Origin: Phormidium tenue FACHB-886
Lineage (GTDB): Bacteria > Cyanobacteriota > Cyanobacteriia > Elainellales > Elainellaceae
Assembly (NCBI RefSeq): GCF_014764505.1
Contig: NZ_JACXWX010000016.1
Location: 61,569 to 125,568 of the forward strand
Reading direction: 5' to 3'
DNA: 64,000 nucleotides
The translations under genes and the position numbers were made by a program. The notes beneath the pieces were generated by a model. That model did no database searches and was not told the origin of the DNA. It worked only from the letters and a program-made list of their open reading frames with translations. Each line of letters starts with the position of its first letter. Position 1 is the first letter of the stretch. Below, one piece after another: positions 54,601-63,689 of this stretch.

Positions 54601-55639
54601 CGGCTAATATTTCTGTGGATGATATTTCTGCGATCGTTTCTGCTTCAACTAGTTCAGCCGCTAGTGGCTCTACGATCGGCTCTTCAAATTCACTTAGTTC
54701 ACGAATTTCTTCGGCTGAAGAAACTACAGTTGGCTCGGCTGAAACAACTTCTGGCGAAACTAGATCAGTCTCAGATGAATCAAACTCAATTGCTACATCT
54801 GGCTCACTAGAATCAGACTCAATTGGTAAAGAACTGGATTCTAATTCAGTAACCTCATCAGGTAAAATCTCAATTAGTGCATTAGCTTCAGGCAAAACTG
54901 TAGTTGCCGCTAAAATTGGCTCCGATGTGGTACTTTGTTCTGCTGGCGGGACTTCTGAAACTATCTCCTCAGCATCAACAGACGCAACAAATTCGCTCGC
55001 CGGAACCATTGCTTCTGATTCGCCAGCTTCAACCGCCGGGGCTGCTGCGATCGCTTCTGGCTGATAACCATCTACCAGTGGAGCATCTTCCACCACACTA
55101 GATCGATCTACCGCTGGCGCATTCGCTACATCTTGAAAAACTGTTGCCGTATTTGAATAAGGAGCAACAGGCGGCTTCTCCTCAGCCGGCAGTGGTTGAG
55201 CTAAGGGAATTTCTGCCGCTAAGGGAGTTTCTACCGCTGGCGATGCAATTGGACTCGGCTCAAGCGCAAAAGAATGCACTGCATAAGGTTGCTGATATCC
55301 CGAAATTCGCAGAAAGGCTCGCACTGGGATCGATCGAGCATCTCCAACCAAGCTCTTTGCAAACCCCGATTGAAATAATTCCCCTGCTTTCTCAGGCAAC
55401 GCTGCTTCTACATCGGCAAATGTGATCGCTGGATCTGGCTCAATGTGCAACAGGTGTTCAATCAGAATTAGCAAAGTGTCCTGTTTGGCAGCGCAGCGAA
55501 TTTGTAGCTGGAGCCAAGGTGAACGCTGCTGAAGGCTTTGCCGCAGGTGCTGTCCAAGTTCCTCTAGCTGATTTTCATAAACCGCAGGATTCACTAATCT
55601 TGATGGCTGACGCTGTTGTAAAAAACGTTTCCTAAGCAT
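51692..55639 (-). CDS. Very large repetitive membrane protein, 1315 aa
   Basis: N-terminus about 1-130 globular (LEELGQHLRQSLQQRSPWLQ; LRISGYQQPY). Then about 700 residues of acidic low-complexity, with many repeats such as VIAESPSVDVAE in the second half. One membrane helix follows (VMLAGSVGLFAIVSGAYIL, about 890), then a helical coiled-coil region rich in Gln/Ala (about 915-1240) and a C-terminal beta-rich end (YTFAPEAVRVQITPEY). Probably spans the inner membrane with a long disordered cytoplasmic arm. Not matched to a named family. Confidence 0.7.
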   Translation of the reverse strand: MLRKRFLQQRQPSRLVNPAVYENQLEELGQHLRQSLQQRSPWLQLQIRCAAKQDTLLILIEHLLHIEPDPAITFADVEAALPEKAGELFQSGFAKSLVGDARSIPVRAFLRISGYQQPYAVHSFALEPSPIASPAVETPLAAEIPLAQPLPAEEKPPVAPYSNTATVFQDVANAPAVDRSSVVEDAPLVDGYQPEAIAAAPAVEAGESEAMVPASEFVASVDAEEIVSEVPPAEQSTTSEPILAATTVLPEANALIEILPDEVTELESSSLPIESDSSEPDVAIEFDSSETDLVSPEVVSAEPTVVSSAEEIRELSEFEEPIVEPLAAELVEAETIAEISSTEILAAEPTDVQPEANSETTISELTTTEVEPAAELPIVELSEGEAGLPVQLDEIQPETILDASPIELEVIASQREAATEISSAELEEDLPDESAEIELTTIEEIPATERDTSESEQIEPETIPAIPSAELEPSEPETIATVSPVELDEVELGTSEEAISAELAEAEESNEILSTEFNVIEPEATAQALPVEEIELKATTEVTVEPALADVTEAEAIAELPSVDVVEAEAIAESPLVDVIEAEVIAESPLVEVTEAEAIAESPSVDVVEAETIVEPALADVAEVEAIAESPSVDVAETSAIVELPPADVIPVEVIAESPSVDVAQSEAIIELPPTDILAVEVIAESPSVDVVAAEVIAESPSVDVAEPEAIIELPPTDVILVEVIAESSSVDLVQPETIVEPPPADVVPVEVIAKPALTDVVAAEVIAESPSVDVAEPEAIVEPPPANISAAEVIVEPPLTESTSESTSVEPAVFSNTSTNLLPLQPTPSFTEVPTDLVTAAIINGQPKETKPPEEIASVSAPPPALEHKVISTEQLVSPTRSRWSASSVMLAGSVGLFAIVSGAYILTRPCVLGSVCEPLQRAQQLDQQANQTITSTESALEIAEAYDQLNEARTLLGTIPAWSGQYQTAQALQSDYDSKAEVLEQVVQALKKANTAALSSQNPPHPLQDWRKIQWNWREAIALLKKVPPESPVAALAQKKLQEYQVNLNNTDARVMAEQAAQDKVTTARSTAQVAETRAGAATSPEGWQQVYLTWEAAIDLLRQVPEGTMAHVEAQKLVADYQTKMVAARERRSQEAFSTGSLQEAIDFAEQARGLEQQNKWAEASLTWQQALNKVQRIPEGTSYYSRAQALMSQYQAALSGAQQNERRLSAMQKIKPNLDRTCAGNPRVCTYTFAPEAVRVQITPEYDQVIEGRINSSQLRGNVSARTQAVNQVNQLLVELSSLSQTAQVPIELYNSNGSKFGTHAPNPFAQ
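53180..54100 (-). repeat. Imperfect tandem repeats coding for VDVxExxAIAESPS units
   Basis: Units of 45-48 bp (GATTCTGCAATTACTTCTGC and variants recur) encode 15-16-residue acidic repeats. The opposite strand has a long open frame here only because of the repeat composition. Confidence 0.8.
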
Positions 55640-55842
55640 AGGTTTTTCAAGGACGAGATCTGAAAAGCAGGGAAAAACAAAAACTCTCTTTAAGTATGGC
55701 TCAGCAGATGCGGGTTAAAGATGAATAGCCAATAGGACGATGGTTTCCCTGGAAGGTTGCACCCTCCACACGCCGCACCAGCAACCGCAACTCCAGCGTT
55801 CTCCTCACCCCTGATCCCTCATCCCCTTCCATCTGTCAAGAC

Positions 55843-55870
55843 TTGCAGTTAGCATTTCGCCCGCTACAAT
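55843..55870 (+). promoter_or_regulatory. Sigma70-type promoter of the candidate 6S RNA
   Basis: TTGCAG at 55843-55848 and TACAAT at 55865-55870, spaced 16 bp. Transcription would start near 55877. Confidence 0.55.
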
Positions 55871-55876
55871 GGAATG

Positions 55877-56106
55877 TAAGTTCTACTGCGACGTTGGTGA
55901 CTGCCAATAATGTTTTATGATCTATGCCTTGTTAAATTAGGGAACCTAGAGTTTCAGTGGCAGTAAACCGGGCTTGTACTCGGAAACTTTAAACTGGAGT
56001 TGTGGTACCCACCTGGATTCGTCCAGGTCAAAAACTGAGGTAAGACGGCGTCGCGGGGAACCCCTAGAAAGTTTTCTCCCCTGTCAGGATGACAGGGGAA
56101 TTTTTA
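55877..56106 (+). ncRNA. Structured RNA, probable 6S RNA
   Basis: There is no ORF. Features: a promoter, a highly structured middle with an ACCTGGATTCGTCCAGGT hairpin (56010-56030), GGGGAACCCC, and a strong terminator CCCCTGTCA / TGACAGGGG (56078-56098) followed by AATTTTTATTTT. Size of about 190-230 nt and pairing of distant parts (AGTTTCAGTGG with later segments) fit a cyanobacterial 6S RNA, which binds RNA polymerase. Identification is from memory of layout, not from a covariance search; the 5' end is a guess. Confidence 0.55.
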
Positions 56107-56218
56107 TTTTGATGATCATTTAGGTAGGGTGGACATGCCGACCCTACAATAGGTTTTTGGATAGGTATTAAGCTGCTCAGCTAGCCTGCTCAGATTAAAT
56201 TAATGTCAGGTTAAATTC

Positions 56219-57301
56219 ATGACTGCCACACCGCCAGAAGACGAACTCCAACCCAATCCGCCAGAAGCCACAGAAGGGCTGCTGCGATCGCTTCGTCGCA
56301 AGGAGGGCAATTGGGTTACGTGGGGGCAAGCCTGCCAGCAGCTCCAGAAGGGGGGATACAGTCCCCAGCGGATTTTTGAGGAGACGGGCTTTGAACCCGT
56401 GCAGCAAAACCAAATTACGGTAGCAGCACAGGTGTATGGCTCAATTGCCAGTGGGGGAGCCTCGCCAGAAGTGCTGTCACGGTTCGAGCGCACAGGCAGC
56501 GATGCGCTGTACGAGTTTCGTGTCCTGAAGCAAGACGAACGAGTCGCAGCAGCAACGCTGTGGGTAGAGAAAGGCTTGGACTCAGACGGCGCCAAAGATG
56601 TTGCCAAAGCCCTTAAGGATTTTTCGCGGCTGAGCAAGCCGCCTCAAGAGTTTTCAAGCTATCCCGGTGATGCAGTGGCATACAGCTACTGGAATTTGGC
56701 ACGGCAGCAGACAGATCTGCAGGCGCGATCGCGCTTAATTGCGCTGGCGTTGCGCTTTGTGCAGAGCGAATCAGGACGACAGCAGGTAGAAAAGCTGCTG
56801 ACAGACTTCACCGTGACGCGCAGCCGCCCCGCTCCCCGCATTCCCTTCTATCGGCTGGAGTCTGCCGAGGAGCAGCCGCGCGTGATCCCAGTGGTAGGAC
56901 AGCTTCCGTTGACGATCGCAGACCTAAAGGCAGCACCGCTAGTGGAGCCAGAGGGCAGGTTCAACATCGTTAAGTTTTCGGGCACGGGGGCATGGGTGGC
57001 GTTACCTGGCTGGCAAGTCGTCATTAACGCTGAAGATCCTGTAATGATTCTGGCAGACACGACACAGTTGCCCGTTCCGCCTGAAGGCGAATCTGAGGAA
57101 GTGCTCATTTTGGTCGATCGATCGCTGCGTCAATGGGATGCAGAAAGCTATTTTGTTCTGGATGATGCAGGGCAGTTGCAGATCGATTGGTCAGACACCG
57201 AAATAACGCTGCCGATCGTGGGTAAAGTATCGCTGGTGCTGCGTCCGAAGCAGGTGCTAGATGAAGAGTTTAATAAGCAGCTCTGGCAAATTGATGAATA
57301 A
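56219..57301 (+). CDS. raf1: RuBisCO accumulation factor 1
   Basis: 360 aa. Assembly chaperone for RbcL dimers. N-terminal alpha domain (LRSLRRKEGNWVTWGQACQQ; YSPQRIFEETGFEPVQQNQI; YEFRVL) and C-terminal beta dimerisation domain (RIPFYRLESAEEQPRVIPVV; GAWVALPGWQVV) are both complete. RuBisCO genes are not in the window. Confidence 0.93.
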   Translation: MTATPPEDELQPNPPEATEGLLRSLRRKEGNWVTWGQACQQLQKGGYSPQRIFEETGFEPVQQNQITVAAQVYGSIASGGASPEVLSRFERTGSDALYEFRVLKQDERVAAATLWVEKGLDSDGAKDVAKALKDFSRLSKPPQEFSSYPGDAVAYSYWNLARQQTDLQARSRLIALALRFVQSESGRQQVEKLLTDFTVTRSRPAPRIPFYRLESAEEQPRVIPVVGQLPLTIADLKAAPLVEPEGRFNIVKFSGTGAWVALPGWQVVINAEDPVMILADTTQLPVPPEGESEEVLILVDRSLRQWDAESYFVLDDAGQLQIDWSDTEITLPIVGKVSLVLRPKQVLDEEFNKQLWQIDE

Positions 57302-57400
57302 GCCTGCCTGAAAACCAAGATTTGCCCTTACCACCCTGTCTGCCGCCCTATTTGCAATGTCCTAAAAGGAGTTGTTCTCGCGGATACGCACTGCGTCATT

Positions 57401-58219
57401 TTAGAAATTTCGCAGTGATTTTGGCTGCTGCGCCTGTGGTGAACGGTTCAAAAAATCGTACATTCGCATAATGCCGTATAGATCGACTGATTTTTCCAGC
57501 AGGCAGGCATGACCACTCTGAGGCAGCACATGCAGCCGCGCGTTGGGCAGGAGATGCACTAAGCGCTGAGCCTCTGAGATAGAAGGCAGCAGCCGATCGT
57601 GCCCACCCCCAATGACTAACGCAGGCTGCGTAATGCGCTGAATTGCCGCATCACTCATTTCAAATTCTCGCAGCAGCGAAATGCGCCAAATAGAAGACCG
57701 TTGAGTTACAGACTGAGTTGCATCTAGCAGGGCACGGCGATCGCTCGGTTCAATTCGCTCCAGCGCTGCCAAAAAAGGCAGAAACGCAACGCAAGCACTA
57801 TGGTAAAGCGGCTGTGGAATGGGACGTACCAAAGACGATGTCCAATACAGCCAAGCGGACCGTTTGAACGACGAAGCTGGGTTGAGCAGAATGAAGCGAT
57901 CGAACAGATGCGGCGAGTGGGTGATCACCTTAAGTGCCAAGCAGCCGCCAAAAGACTCCCCACACAGGTAAATAGGCTGAGGATTATCAGTTTTGGGCTC
58001 AGCTTTGATTAGTTGAATCACCTGCTCAGTTAAATACGTCCAGTCGGTTAAGTCATCTGCAGGGATGGTTAAGCAACGGATATCGAATCCCTGCTCTAAT
58101 CCTGCGAGCTGACGACTCAGCAAGTTTCCTGTACCGTCCATACCAGGAAGGTAAATAAACAGCGGTGCAGCAGGATTGCGGGAACGAGGAAGGCGGAAAT
58201 AGGGGCGAGGTTTAACCAT
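57401..58219 (-). CDS. Alpha/beta hydrolase (lipase/thioesterase-like)
   Basis: 272 aa. LFIYLPGMDGTGNLLSRQLA (oxyanion region), YLCGESFGGCLAL with the nucleophile Ser in GESFGG, Asp in IGGGHDRLLPS and His in LPQSGHACLLEK: a full catalytic triad. The C-terminus is followed by nothing on the strand. It begins 12 bp after an acyltransferase gene. Plant phytyl-ester synthases join the same two domain types in one chain, so this pair may act on acyl lipids together (inference). Confidence 0.8.
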   Translation of the reverse strand: MVKPRPYFRLPRSRNPAAPLFIYLPGMDGTGNLLSRQLAGLEQGFDIRCLTIPADDLTDWTYLTEQVIQLIKAEPKTDNPQPIYLCGESFGGCLALKVITHSPHLFDRFILLNPASSFKRSAWLYWTSSLVRPIPQPLYHSACVAFLPFLAALERIEPSDRRALLDATQSVTQRSSIWRISLLREFEMSDAAIQRITQPALVIGGGHDRLLPSISEAQRLVHLLPNARLHVLPQSGHACLLEKSVDLYGIMRMYDFLNRSPQAQQPKSLRNF

Positions 58220-58231
58220 TCAAGATTCAGG

Positions 58232-58954
58232 CTACAGGCTAGAACGAAGCAAATTGCTAATCTCAGATTGACATCGGTGGGTGAGATCGGCAACAACAGT
58301 TTTTGCCTGTTTACCCTGATAGGCTTGACGCTCTACAGGTGTGATCCAAATTGGGTTTCCCACTAATAAATTGACCCGTTGATAAACAATCATCGGATGC
58401 CAGCTAGACGACTGGAACAGCGGCTCGGATGGATCAAACAGGCTCAGCACCCGCAGCGGAATTGCCGAGTTTGTAGTTTCTGTTTGGGCGGCGATCGCTA
58501 CAGGTAACACTGCCAAATCTGCTAGGGGAGCCCGCAGCGCTAAATGGGCAAATCCCCGCTGAAACTCTCCCATATCTCTTGATTTCGGAGGCTTCACCAT
58601 GGACTGGGCGCCCTCTGGGAAGACTCCCACCACCTGTTGAGTTTGTAAGAGCTGAATCGCCTGATGAAAGAAACTTTGCTGGCGCTGTTGCGGCTCATCC
58701 AACGGAAAACAGCCCAGCCGGGTAACGACCTCCCGCATAACTGGTACTTGCCCCATATAGTGGTGACAGGCAAAGCGAATGGGACGATCGATCGCGCTCA
58801 TCAGCAAGGGAGCGTCCATGAAGCTACGGTGATTGCTAATTACCACTACCGCGCTGTCGCGCGGTACTCGGTCAGCATGAAAACAGAAAGTGCGAGTTCC
58901 CAAAAGCGTTAGGAGCTGGCGGGAAATCTGTAAGGGCGTTTGCATAAAATCCAA
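58232..58954 (-). CDS. PlsC-type 1-acylglycerol-3-phosphate acyltransferase-like protein
   Basis: 240 aa. Motif I: NHRSFMDAPL (the family's H-x4-D), motif III: VGVFPEGAQS, and motif IV-like region: LPVAIAAQTET. It transfers acyl groups to an alcohol acceptor at the membrane. Linked to the alpha/beta hydrolase by 12 bp. May make phytyl esters, acylplastoquinol or neutral lipid rather than phosphatidate. Confidence 0.8.
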   Translation of the reverse strand: MDFMQTPLQISRQLLTLLGTRTFCFHADRVPRDSAVVVISNHRSFMDAPLLMSAIDRPIRFACHHYMGQVPVMREVVTRLGCFPLDEPQQRQQSFFHQAIQLLQTQQVVGVFPEGAQSMVKPPKSRDMGEFQRGFAHLALRAPLADLAVLPVAIAAQTETTNSAIPLRVLSLFDPSEPLFQSSSWHPMIVYQRVNLLVGNPIWITPVERQAYQGKQAKTVVADLTHRCQSEISNLLRSSL

Positions 58955-59965
58955 TTAAAGCCCGTGTCACAAACTTTTTGAAGGCTAGATAACAGGGTTT
59001 AGCAACAATACAATCCTAACCTTGATTTTAATTTACATTTCTCAAAAATAAGTCGTTTTTGTTCATCCAAAATGCAGAAGTTAGGAGTAACAACAAGCGT
59101 TGCTTTAGACAGATGCTTTTCTAAAAATTGCAAAATGTGCAAAATTACAGCAGCAGTTTCCGAAAAATAGCCTATTGAAAAGCAACTAAAAGCTTAAATA
59201 ATTAAGTCGGAATTTGTAGATAGAACAACGAAATGATACGCTGTGAAACACAATGTTAAAAACTATAGATTTGTCAGCTTAATGTAACCCATAACTAGAA
59301 CCTAACTATCAGTGCTAACTAGACGTGCTTTGGAAATAACTTAGTTTTCAGCAATTAGCTGGCTCATTTCGTTCCCGGTTTATTTATAGCTTCAAACAAA
59401 CTTAAACTTGTTTGATTAAAACTTAAGTTGTTTAGCTGCAGGCATTTATTGCGGCTCATCAGCCCAAATATGGTAAGTGTTTAATGTCTCTATGCTAGCT
59501 ATTGCTTTATTTGCTGCTTGGCACTAGCAAAGTTACGGTAAATTAGCAACTTTCTATTGGTCAAAGTCTACAGGCTTTCTTTATAATGACCGTAGTAAAA
59601 ATGGCGAGCTAAGCCATTCTCTAGAGGTTAAAATAGAACATTTGTTCTAATTCCTTTAATCTAAACAGCTTAGTTGACTAAAAGCGCGCGTAAGCTCGCT
59701 TCACTAGCGTTTTTGAAAATCGCTGCTCTGAAAAACACTGCAGCTATAGCGCACCGTTCTACAAAATCGCTATTTGTAGAAAAATCGCCAATCCATCTGG
59801 TTCAGCTTATGGAGGCAGCCTGCATCAGTCTAGACATTGCCTCAACTCCTGCAGGGTCTTTAAAGATCGACAGCATAGACACAATTCTGCTCTGTCTAAA
59901 TCTTTATTATGAAAGCCCGTAGGGATAAAGCTAACGTTAAAACGAAGGGATAAATTTAGCCATTC
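58955..59965. other. AT-rich intergenic kilobase
   Basis: Notably AT-rich; it must include the promoters of the acyltransferase (minus) and metG (plus). A frame at 59674-59922 (TTG start; LKIDSIDTILLCLNLYYESP at the end) has no family marks and is not called. No known RNA seen. Confidence 0.4.
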
Positions 59966-61567
59966 ATGAGTTTTACTATCTCTCCGCCAGTCCAATTCTC
60001 TGTTTCAACGCCGATCTATTATGTCAACGATTTGCCACATATAGGCAGCGCTTACACCACGATCGCTGCGGATGTGATGGCGCGGTTTCAACGCCTACAG
60101 GGCAAGTCAGTGCTGATGATTACCGGCACAGATGAGCATGGGCAAAAGATTCAGCGCACAGCAGAAGCGCTAGGGCGATCGCCCCAAGCCCACTGCGATG
60201 AAATTGCAGCAGCCTTCCGCAGCCTTTGGGAAAAGATGAATATCCAGTTGGATCGGTTTATCCGCACTACCTCACCCCGGCATGAGGCGATCGTCCGTGA
60301 GTTTTTTGGACGTGTTTGGGATAAAGGCGATATCTACCTGGGGCAGCAGCAGGGTTGGTATTGCGTCTCCTGTGAAGAATTCAAAGAAGAACGCGAGCTG
60401 CTGGACGAGCATCGCTGTCCCCTGCACCCCAACAAAGAAGCTGAATGGCGCGACGAACAAAACTACTTTTTTCGGCTTTCAAGCTACCAGAGTCGGCTGG
60501 AGCAGCTCTATGCAGCAAATCCTGATTTCATCCAGCCAGAAAGCCGCCGCAACGAAGTGCTTAGCTTTGTCGAGCGCGGGCTGCAAGATTTCTCGATCTC
60601 ACGAATTAACGTAGAGTGGGGCATTCCGCTACCGATAAACCCCAAGCACACTATTTATGTGTGGTTTGACGCGCTGCTCAACTACGTGACCGCTGCCGTC
60701 GATTCAGAAGCAGAACCAACGCTAGAAAACGCTCTGGCTTATGCTTGGCCGGTCAATCTTCACATTATCGGCAAAGATATTCTGCGCTTTCACGCCGTTT
60801 ATTGGCCCGCTATGCTGATGTCAGCAGAGATGCCGCTCCCCGCTCGGGTCTTTGGGCATGGTTTCCTGACTAAAGACGGGCAAAAGATGAGCAAGAGCCT
60901 CGGAAATATCATCGAGCCGGTAGATTTAGTGACGCGCTATGGCTCTGATGCAATTCGCTACTACTTTCTCAAGGAAATTGAGTTTGGGCGAGATGGCGAC
61001 TTTAATGAGACTCGATTCGTCAATATCCTGAATGCCGATTTAGCGAATGACTTGGGCAACCTGCTAAATCGCACCCTGAAGCTGGCACACAAAAACTGCG
61101 ACAGCTGTACACCCGATGTGCAGCCCGATCAGATCCCCGCTGACGATCTAATTCGATCGAAAGCTACCTCCCTCAGCGAACAGGTGATCCCCGCTTATGA
61201 GTCCTTGGCGTTTAGCGTTGCCTGCGAAGCCGTGCTGGCACTGGTGCGCGCCTGCAATAAATATGTAGGCGAACAGGCTCCCTGGACGCTCTATAAGCAG
61301 GGGCAAACAGCTGAGGCAAACCGAGTGATTTACACAGTGCTAGAGTCTGTGCGGTTGGCTGCCTATTTGCTCTCGCCGGTTGTCCCTTATCTTAGTACTG
61401 CCATCTATCAGCAGCTTGGCTTCTCCATTGATTTCAATACCAAAGAGATCGGTCAATTGTTGCCGTTTGCTGTGCATTCGAGCTGGGGCGCTTTGCCTGC
61501 AAGACAACCTCTAAGAGAAGCTATTCCTGTGTTTCAGCGGCTTGAGCTGCCTTCGTCACTTAGCTAA
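59966..61567 (+). CDS. metG: Methionyl-tRNA synthetase
   Basis: 533 aa, class I. VSTPIYYVNDLPHIGSAYTT (HIGH box), CVSCEEFKEERELL (zinc-type insert), IYVWFDALLNYVTA, HGFLTKDGQKMSKSLGNIIE (KMSKS loop) and NLLNRTLKLAHKN, then the anticodon-binding helices. There is no C-terminal tRNA-binding (EMAP-like) extension, as usual in cyanobacteria. Confidence 0.96.
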   Translation: MSFTISPPVQFSVSTPIYYVNDLPHIGSAYTTIAADVMARFQRLQGKSVLMITGTDEHGQKIQRTAEALGRSPQAHCDEIAAAFRSLWEKMNIQLDRFIRTTSPRHEAIVREFFGRVWDKGDIYLGQQQGWYCVSCEEFKEERELLDEHRCPLHPNKEAEWRDEQNYFFRLSSYQSRLEQLYAANPDFIQPESRRNEVLSFVERGLQDFSISRINVEWGIPLPINPKHTIYVWFDALLNYVTAAVDSEAEPTLENALAYAWPVNLHIIGKDILRFHAVYWPAMLMSAEMPLPARVFGHGFLTKDGQKMSKSLGNIIEPVDLVTRYGSDAIRYYFLKEIEFGRDGDFNETRFVNILNADLANDLGNLLNRTLKLAHKNCDSCTPDVQPDQIPADDLIRSKATSLSEQVIPAYESLAFSVACEAVLALVRACNKYVGEQAPWTLYKQGQTAEANRVIYTVLESVRLAAYLLSPVVPYLSTAIYQQLGFSIDFNTKEIGQLLPFAVHSSWGALPARQPLREAIPVFQRLELPSSLS

Positions 61568-61690
61568 GTTTACTGAAATCAATCCTTCTGATGGATGCAA
61601 CAATCGTTCTCATCAGAGATGACTAGAGTGTTTTAAGTTTTCAATCAGTGGATTTAATCCCTTTAATATTAGAAACGAGGTATAAAAACT

Positions 61691-62299
61691 ATGTTTAGTA
61701 ATCAGCAGCTAGAGGGCGACGCCTTGTTTACGCCTGAGCAAGTCCTAGAAAATCGGGGGCGGGTTGCGATCTTCATTGATGGTTCCAATCTGTTCTATGC
61801 TGCGCTACAGCTTGGGATCGAAATTGACTACACAAAGCTGCTCTGCCGCCTCACAGCAGGGTCGCGGCTGCTGCGGTCGTTTTTCTACACGGGAGTCGAT
61901 CGCACAAACGAAAAGCAGCAGGGCTTCTTGCTGTGGATGCGGCGTAACGGATACCGAGTGATTTCAAAAGACCTTGTACAACTCCCAGATGGCTCCAAAA
62001 AAGCCAATTTAGACGTTGAGATCGCAGTTGATATGATGGCGCTGGTTGGCTCCTACGACACGGCGGTGCTGGTGAGCGGCGATGGTGATCTGGCATATGC
62101 AGTGGATGCTGTGAGCTATCGGGGAGTGCGGGTGGAGGTCGTCAGCCTCCGATCGATGACCAGCGATAGCTTGATCAACGTTGCCGATCGGTATATCGAT
62201 CTCGACTCGATCAAAGAAGACATCCAGAAAACACCGCGCCAAGGTTACACCTACCGCCCCCTATCGGGGATCGGGCTGGTGGAAGAGCAGCCTGAGTAG
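61691..62299 (+). CDS. NYN-domain (LabA/DUF88-like) protein
   Basis: 202 aa. RVAIFIDGSNLFYAALQLGI, KKANLDVEIAVDMMALVGSY and TAVLVSGDGDLAYAVDAVSY show the conserved acidic residues of NYN ribonuclease-like domains. Members act on RNA or as clock-output regulators (LabA) in cyanobacteria. This one is not enough by itself to say which. Confidence 0.85.
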   Translation: MFSNQQLEGDALFTPEQVLENRGRVAIFIDGSNLFYAALQLGIEIDYTKLLCRLTAGSRLLRSFFYTGVDRTNEKQQGFLLWMRRNGYRVISKDLVQLPDGSKKANLDVEIAVDMMALVGSYDTAVLVSGDGDLAYAVDAVSYRGVRVEVVSLRSMTSDSLINVADRYIDLDSIKEDIQKTPRQGYTYRPLSGIGLVEEQPE

Positions 62300-62426
62300 T
62301 GAAGCTAACCAATTTGCACAACCGGGAAGGATTTTGCCCAAAAATCCGTCTAAGTTGAAACAGAGATCCGGCTACCTGCGAAGATTGGCTAGATTGGATA
62401 GGGCAAGGTTGAGCAATAAGAGGGTT

Positions 62427-63584
62427 ATGGTGCGATTTAAGTTTGCGGTGCTGCCGCTGTTGCTGCTGGTGATATCCACTTCCGCCTGTCGGCAAGCCAG
62501 CCGAGGGGCCGATCGTTTGGCAGAAGACAGCTCCGCAGCACAGCAGGTCGACACGAACCTCACCTTCAACAACATCACTCTAGAGCAGCCCGATGAGCAA
62601 GGACGAATCCTCTGGAAGGTGAAAGCCGAAGAAGCAACTTACAGCCCGGACCAAAAAGTTGCTAGCGTTCGCAACCCAGATGGCGAAATTTACCAGGACG
62701 GCAAGCCAATCTATCACATTCAGGCGCGGCAGGGTGAAGTGGAGCAAAATGGGGATCGCATCTTCCTGCGGGGTCAAGTCGTTGCCACTGATATTAAAAG
62801 TGGAGCCGTGCTGCGGGGTGATGAGCTAGAATGGCGCCCCAAACCCGATACGCTGATCATTCGGGGTAACTTGCGCGGCACCCACCCAAAACTGAGGCTA
62901 TCTGCCAACCAAGCTAAACTGCAGAACAAGCAGCGCCGCATGGACTTATCAGGGCAGGTGATTGCGCTGACGCAGCAAGATCCTAAAGCACGCCTGCAAT
63001 CTGACCACATCATCTGGGAAATGGACAAAGAGCTGGTGATCAGCGATCGACCCACTCAAGTCCAGCGGATTCAGGATGACAAGGCGATCGACCAAGCCGA
63101 AGCGAAACAAGCCGAAGCCAACCTCGCTACCCGCACCGTAACCCTCAGACAAGACGCCAACCTCGTACTGTTTGACCCACCGCTCCAAGTTGCTAGCGAT
63201 CTGCTCATCTGGGAGTTGAGTAAGCAAACTGTATCCTCACCACAGCCTGTCAGGATTTTGCATCGGCAACAGCAGATCACCGCTACTGCCAACCAAGGAC
63301 AGATGGATCTAAAAACCAAAGTGGGACGCTTGACGGGCAATGTTGATGCGGTTGATCCCCGCAATCAATCGCAGTTAGCAGCCGATCGCCTCACTTGGAA
63401 CATCCCCACTCAGCAGATGGATGCTGAAGGTAATATTTCCTATAGCCAAGCCGACCCGCCTGCAACGCTGCGCGGAGCCAAAGCAGCAGGCAGACTAGAC
63501 AACAAAACGATGGTAGTACGTGGCGGTGCAGACGGCGGCGATGGGCGCGTAGTGACAGAAATTGTGCCTGAAACGCTAAACTGA
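62427..63584 (+). CDS. lptC: LptC-like lipoprotein for LPS export
   Basis: 385 aa from the ATG at 62427; longer N-terminal versions run back into the NYN gene. Signal with a lipobox-type cysteine (LLLLVISTSACRQAS). Then LptC/OstA repeats: NITLEQPDEQGRILWKVKAE, IYHIQARQGEVEQNG, DGDRIFLRGQVVATD, LRLSANQAKLQNKQ. Longer than E. coli LptC because of extra LptA-like repeats, as common in cyanobacteria. It bridges the inner-membrane LptBFG with the periplasm. Confidence 0.8.
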   Translation: MVRFKFAVLPLLLLVISTSACRQASRGADRLAEDSSAAQQVDTNLTFNNITLEQPDEQGRILWKVKAEEATYSPDQKVASVRNPDGEIYQDGKPIYHIQARQGEVEQNGDRIFLRGQVVATDIKSGAVLRGDELEWRPKPDTLIIRGNLRGTHPKLRLSANQAKLQNKQRRMDLSGQVIALTQQDPKARLQSDHIIWEMDKELVISDRPTQVQRIQDDKAIDQAEAKQAEANLATRTVTLRQDANLVLFDPPLQVASDLLIWELSKQTVSSPQPVRILHRQQQITATANQGQMDLKTKVGRLTGNVDAVDPRNQSQLAADRLTWNIPTQQMDAEGNISYSQADPPATLRGAKAAGRLDNKTMVVRGGADGGDGRVVTEIVPETLN

Positions 63585-63689
63585 GCCTGCTCAATCTTCC
63601 TTATTGTTAAAAAACAAACCAAGAAGTATAGCCTTCTGGTGGTTTGGCATAAAATAGAGCATATTGGGGCGGTGATCGGAGGTGTACCC

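Noticed and set aside
59674..59922. 82-aa ORF upstream of metG
   Set aside because: TTG start with no clear ribosome-binding site, no family motif, in an AT-rich spacer.
62181..62426. N-terminal extension of LptC overlapping the NYN gene
   Set aside because: The signal peptide and lipobox start at the ATG at 62427; the extension is the shadow of the NYN gene and its spacer.
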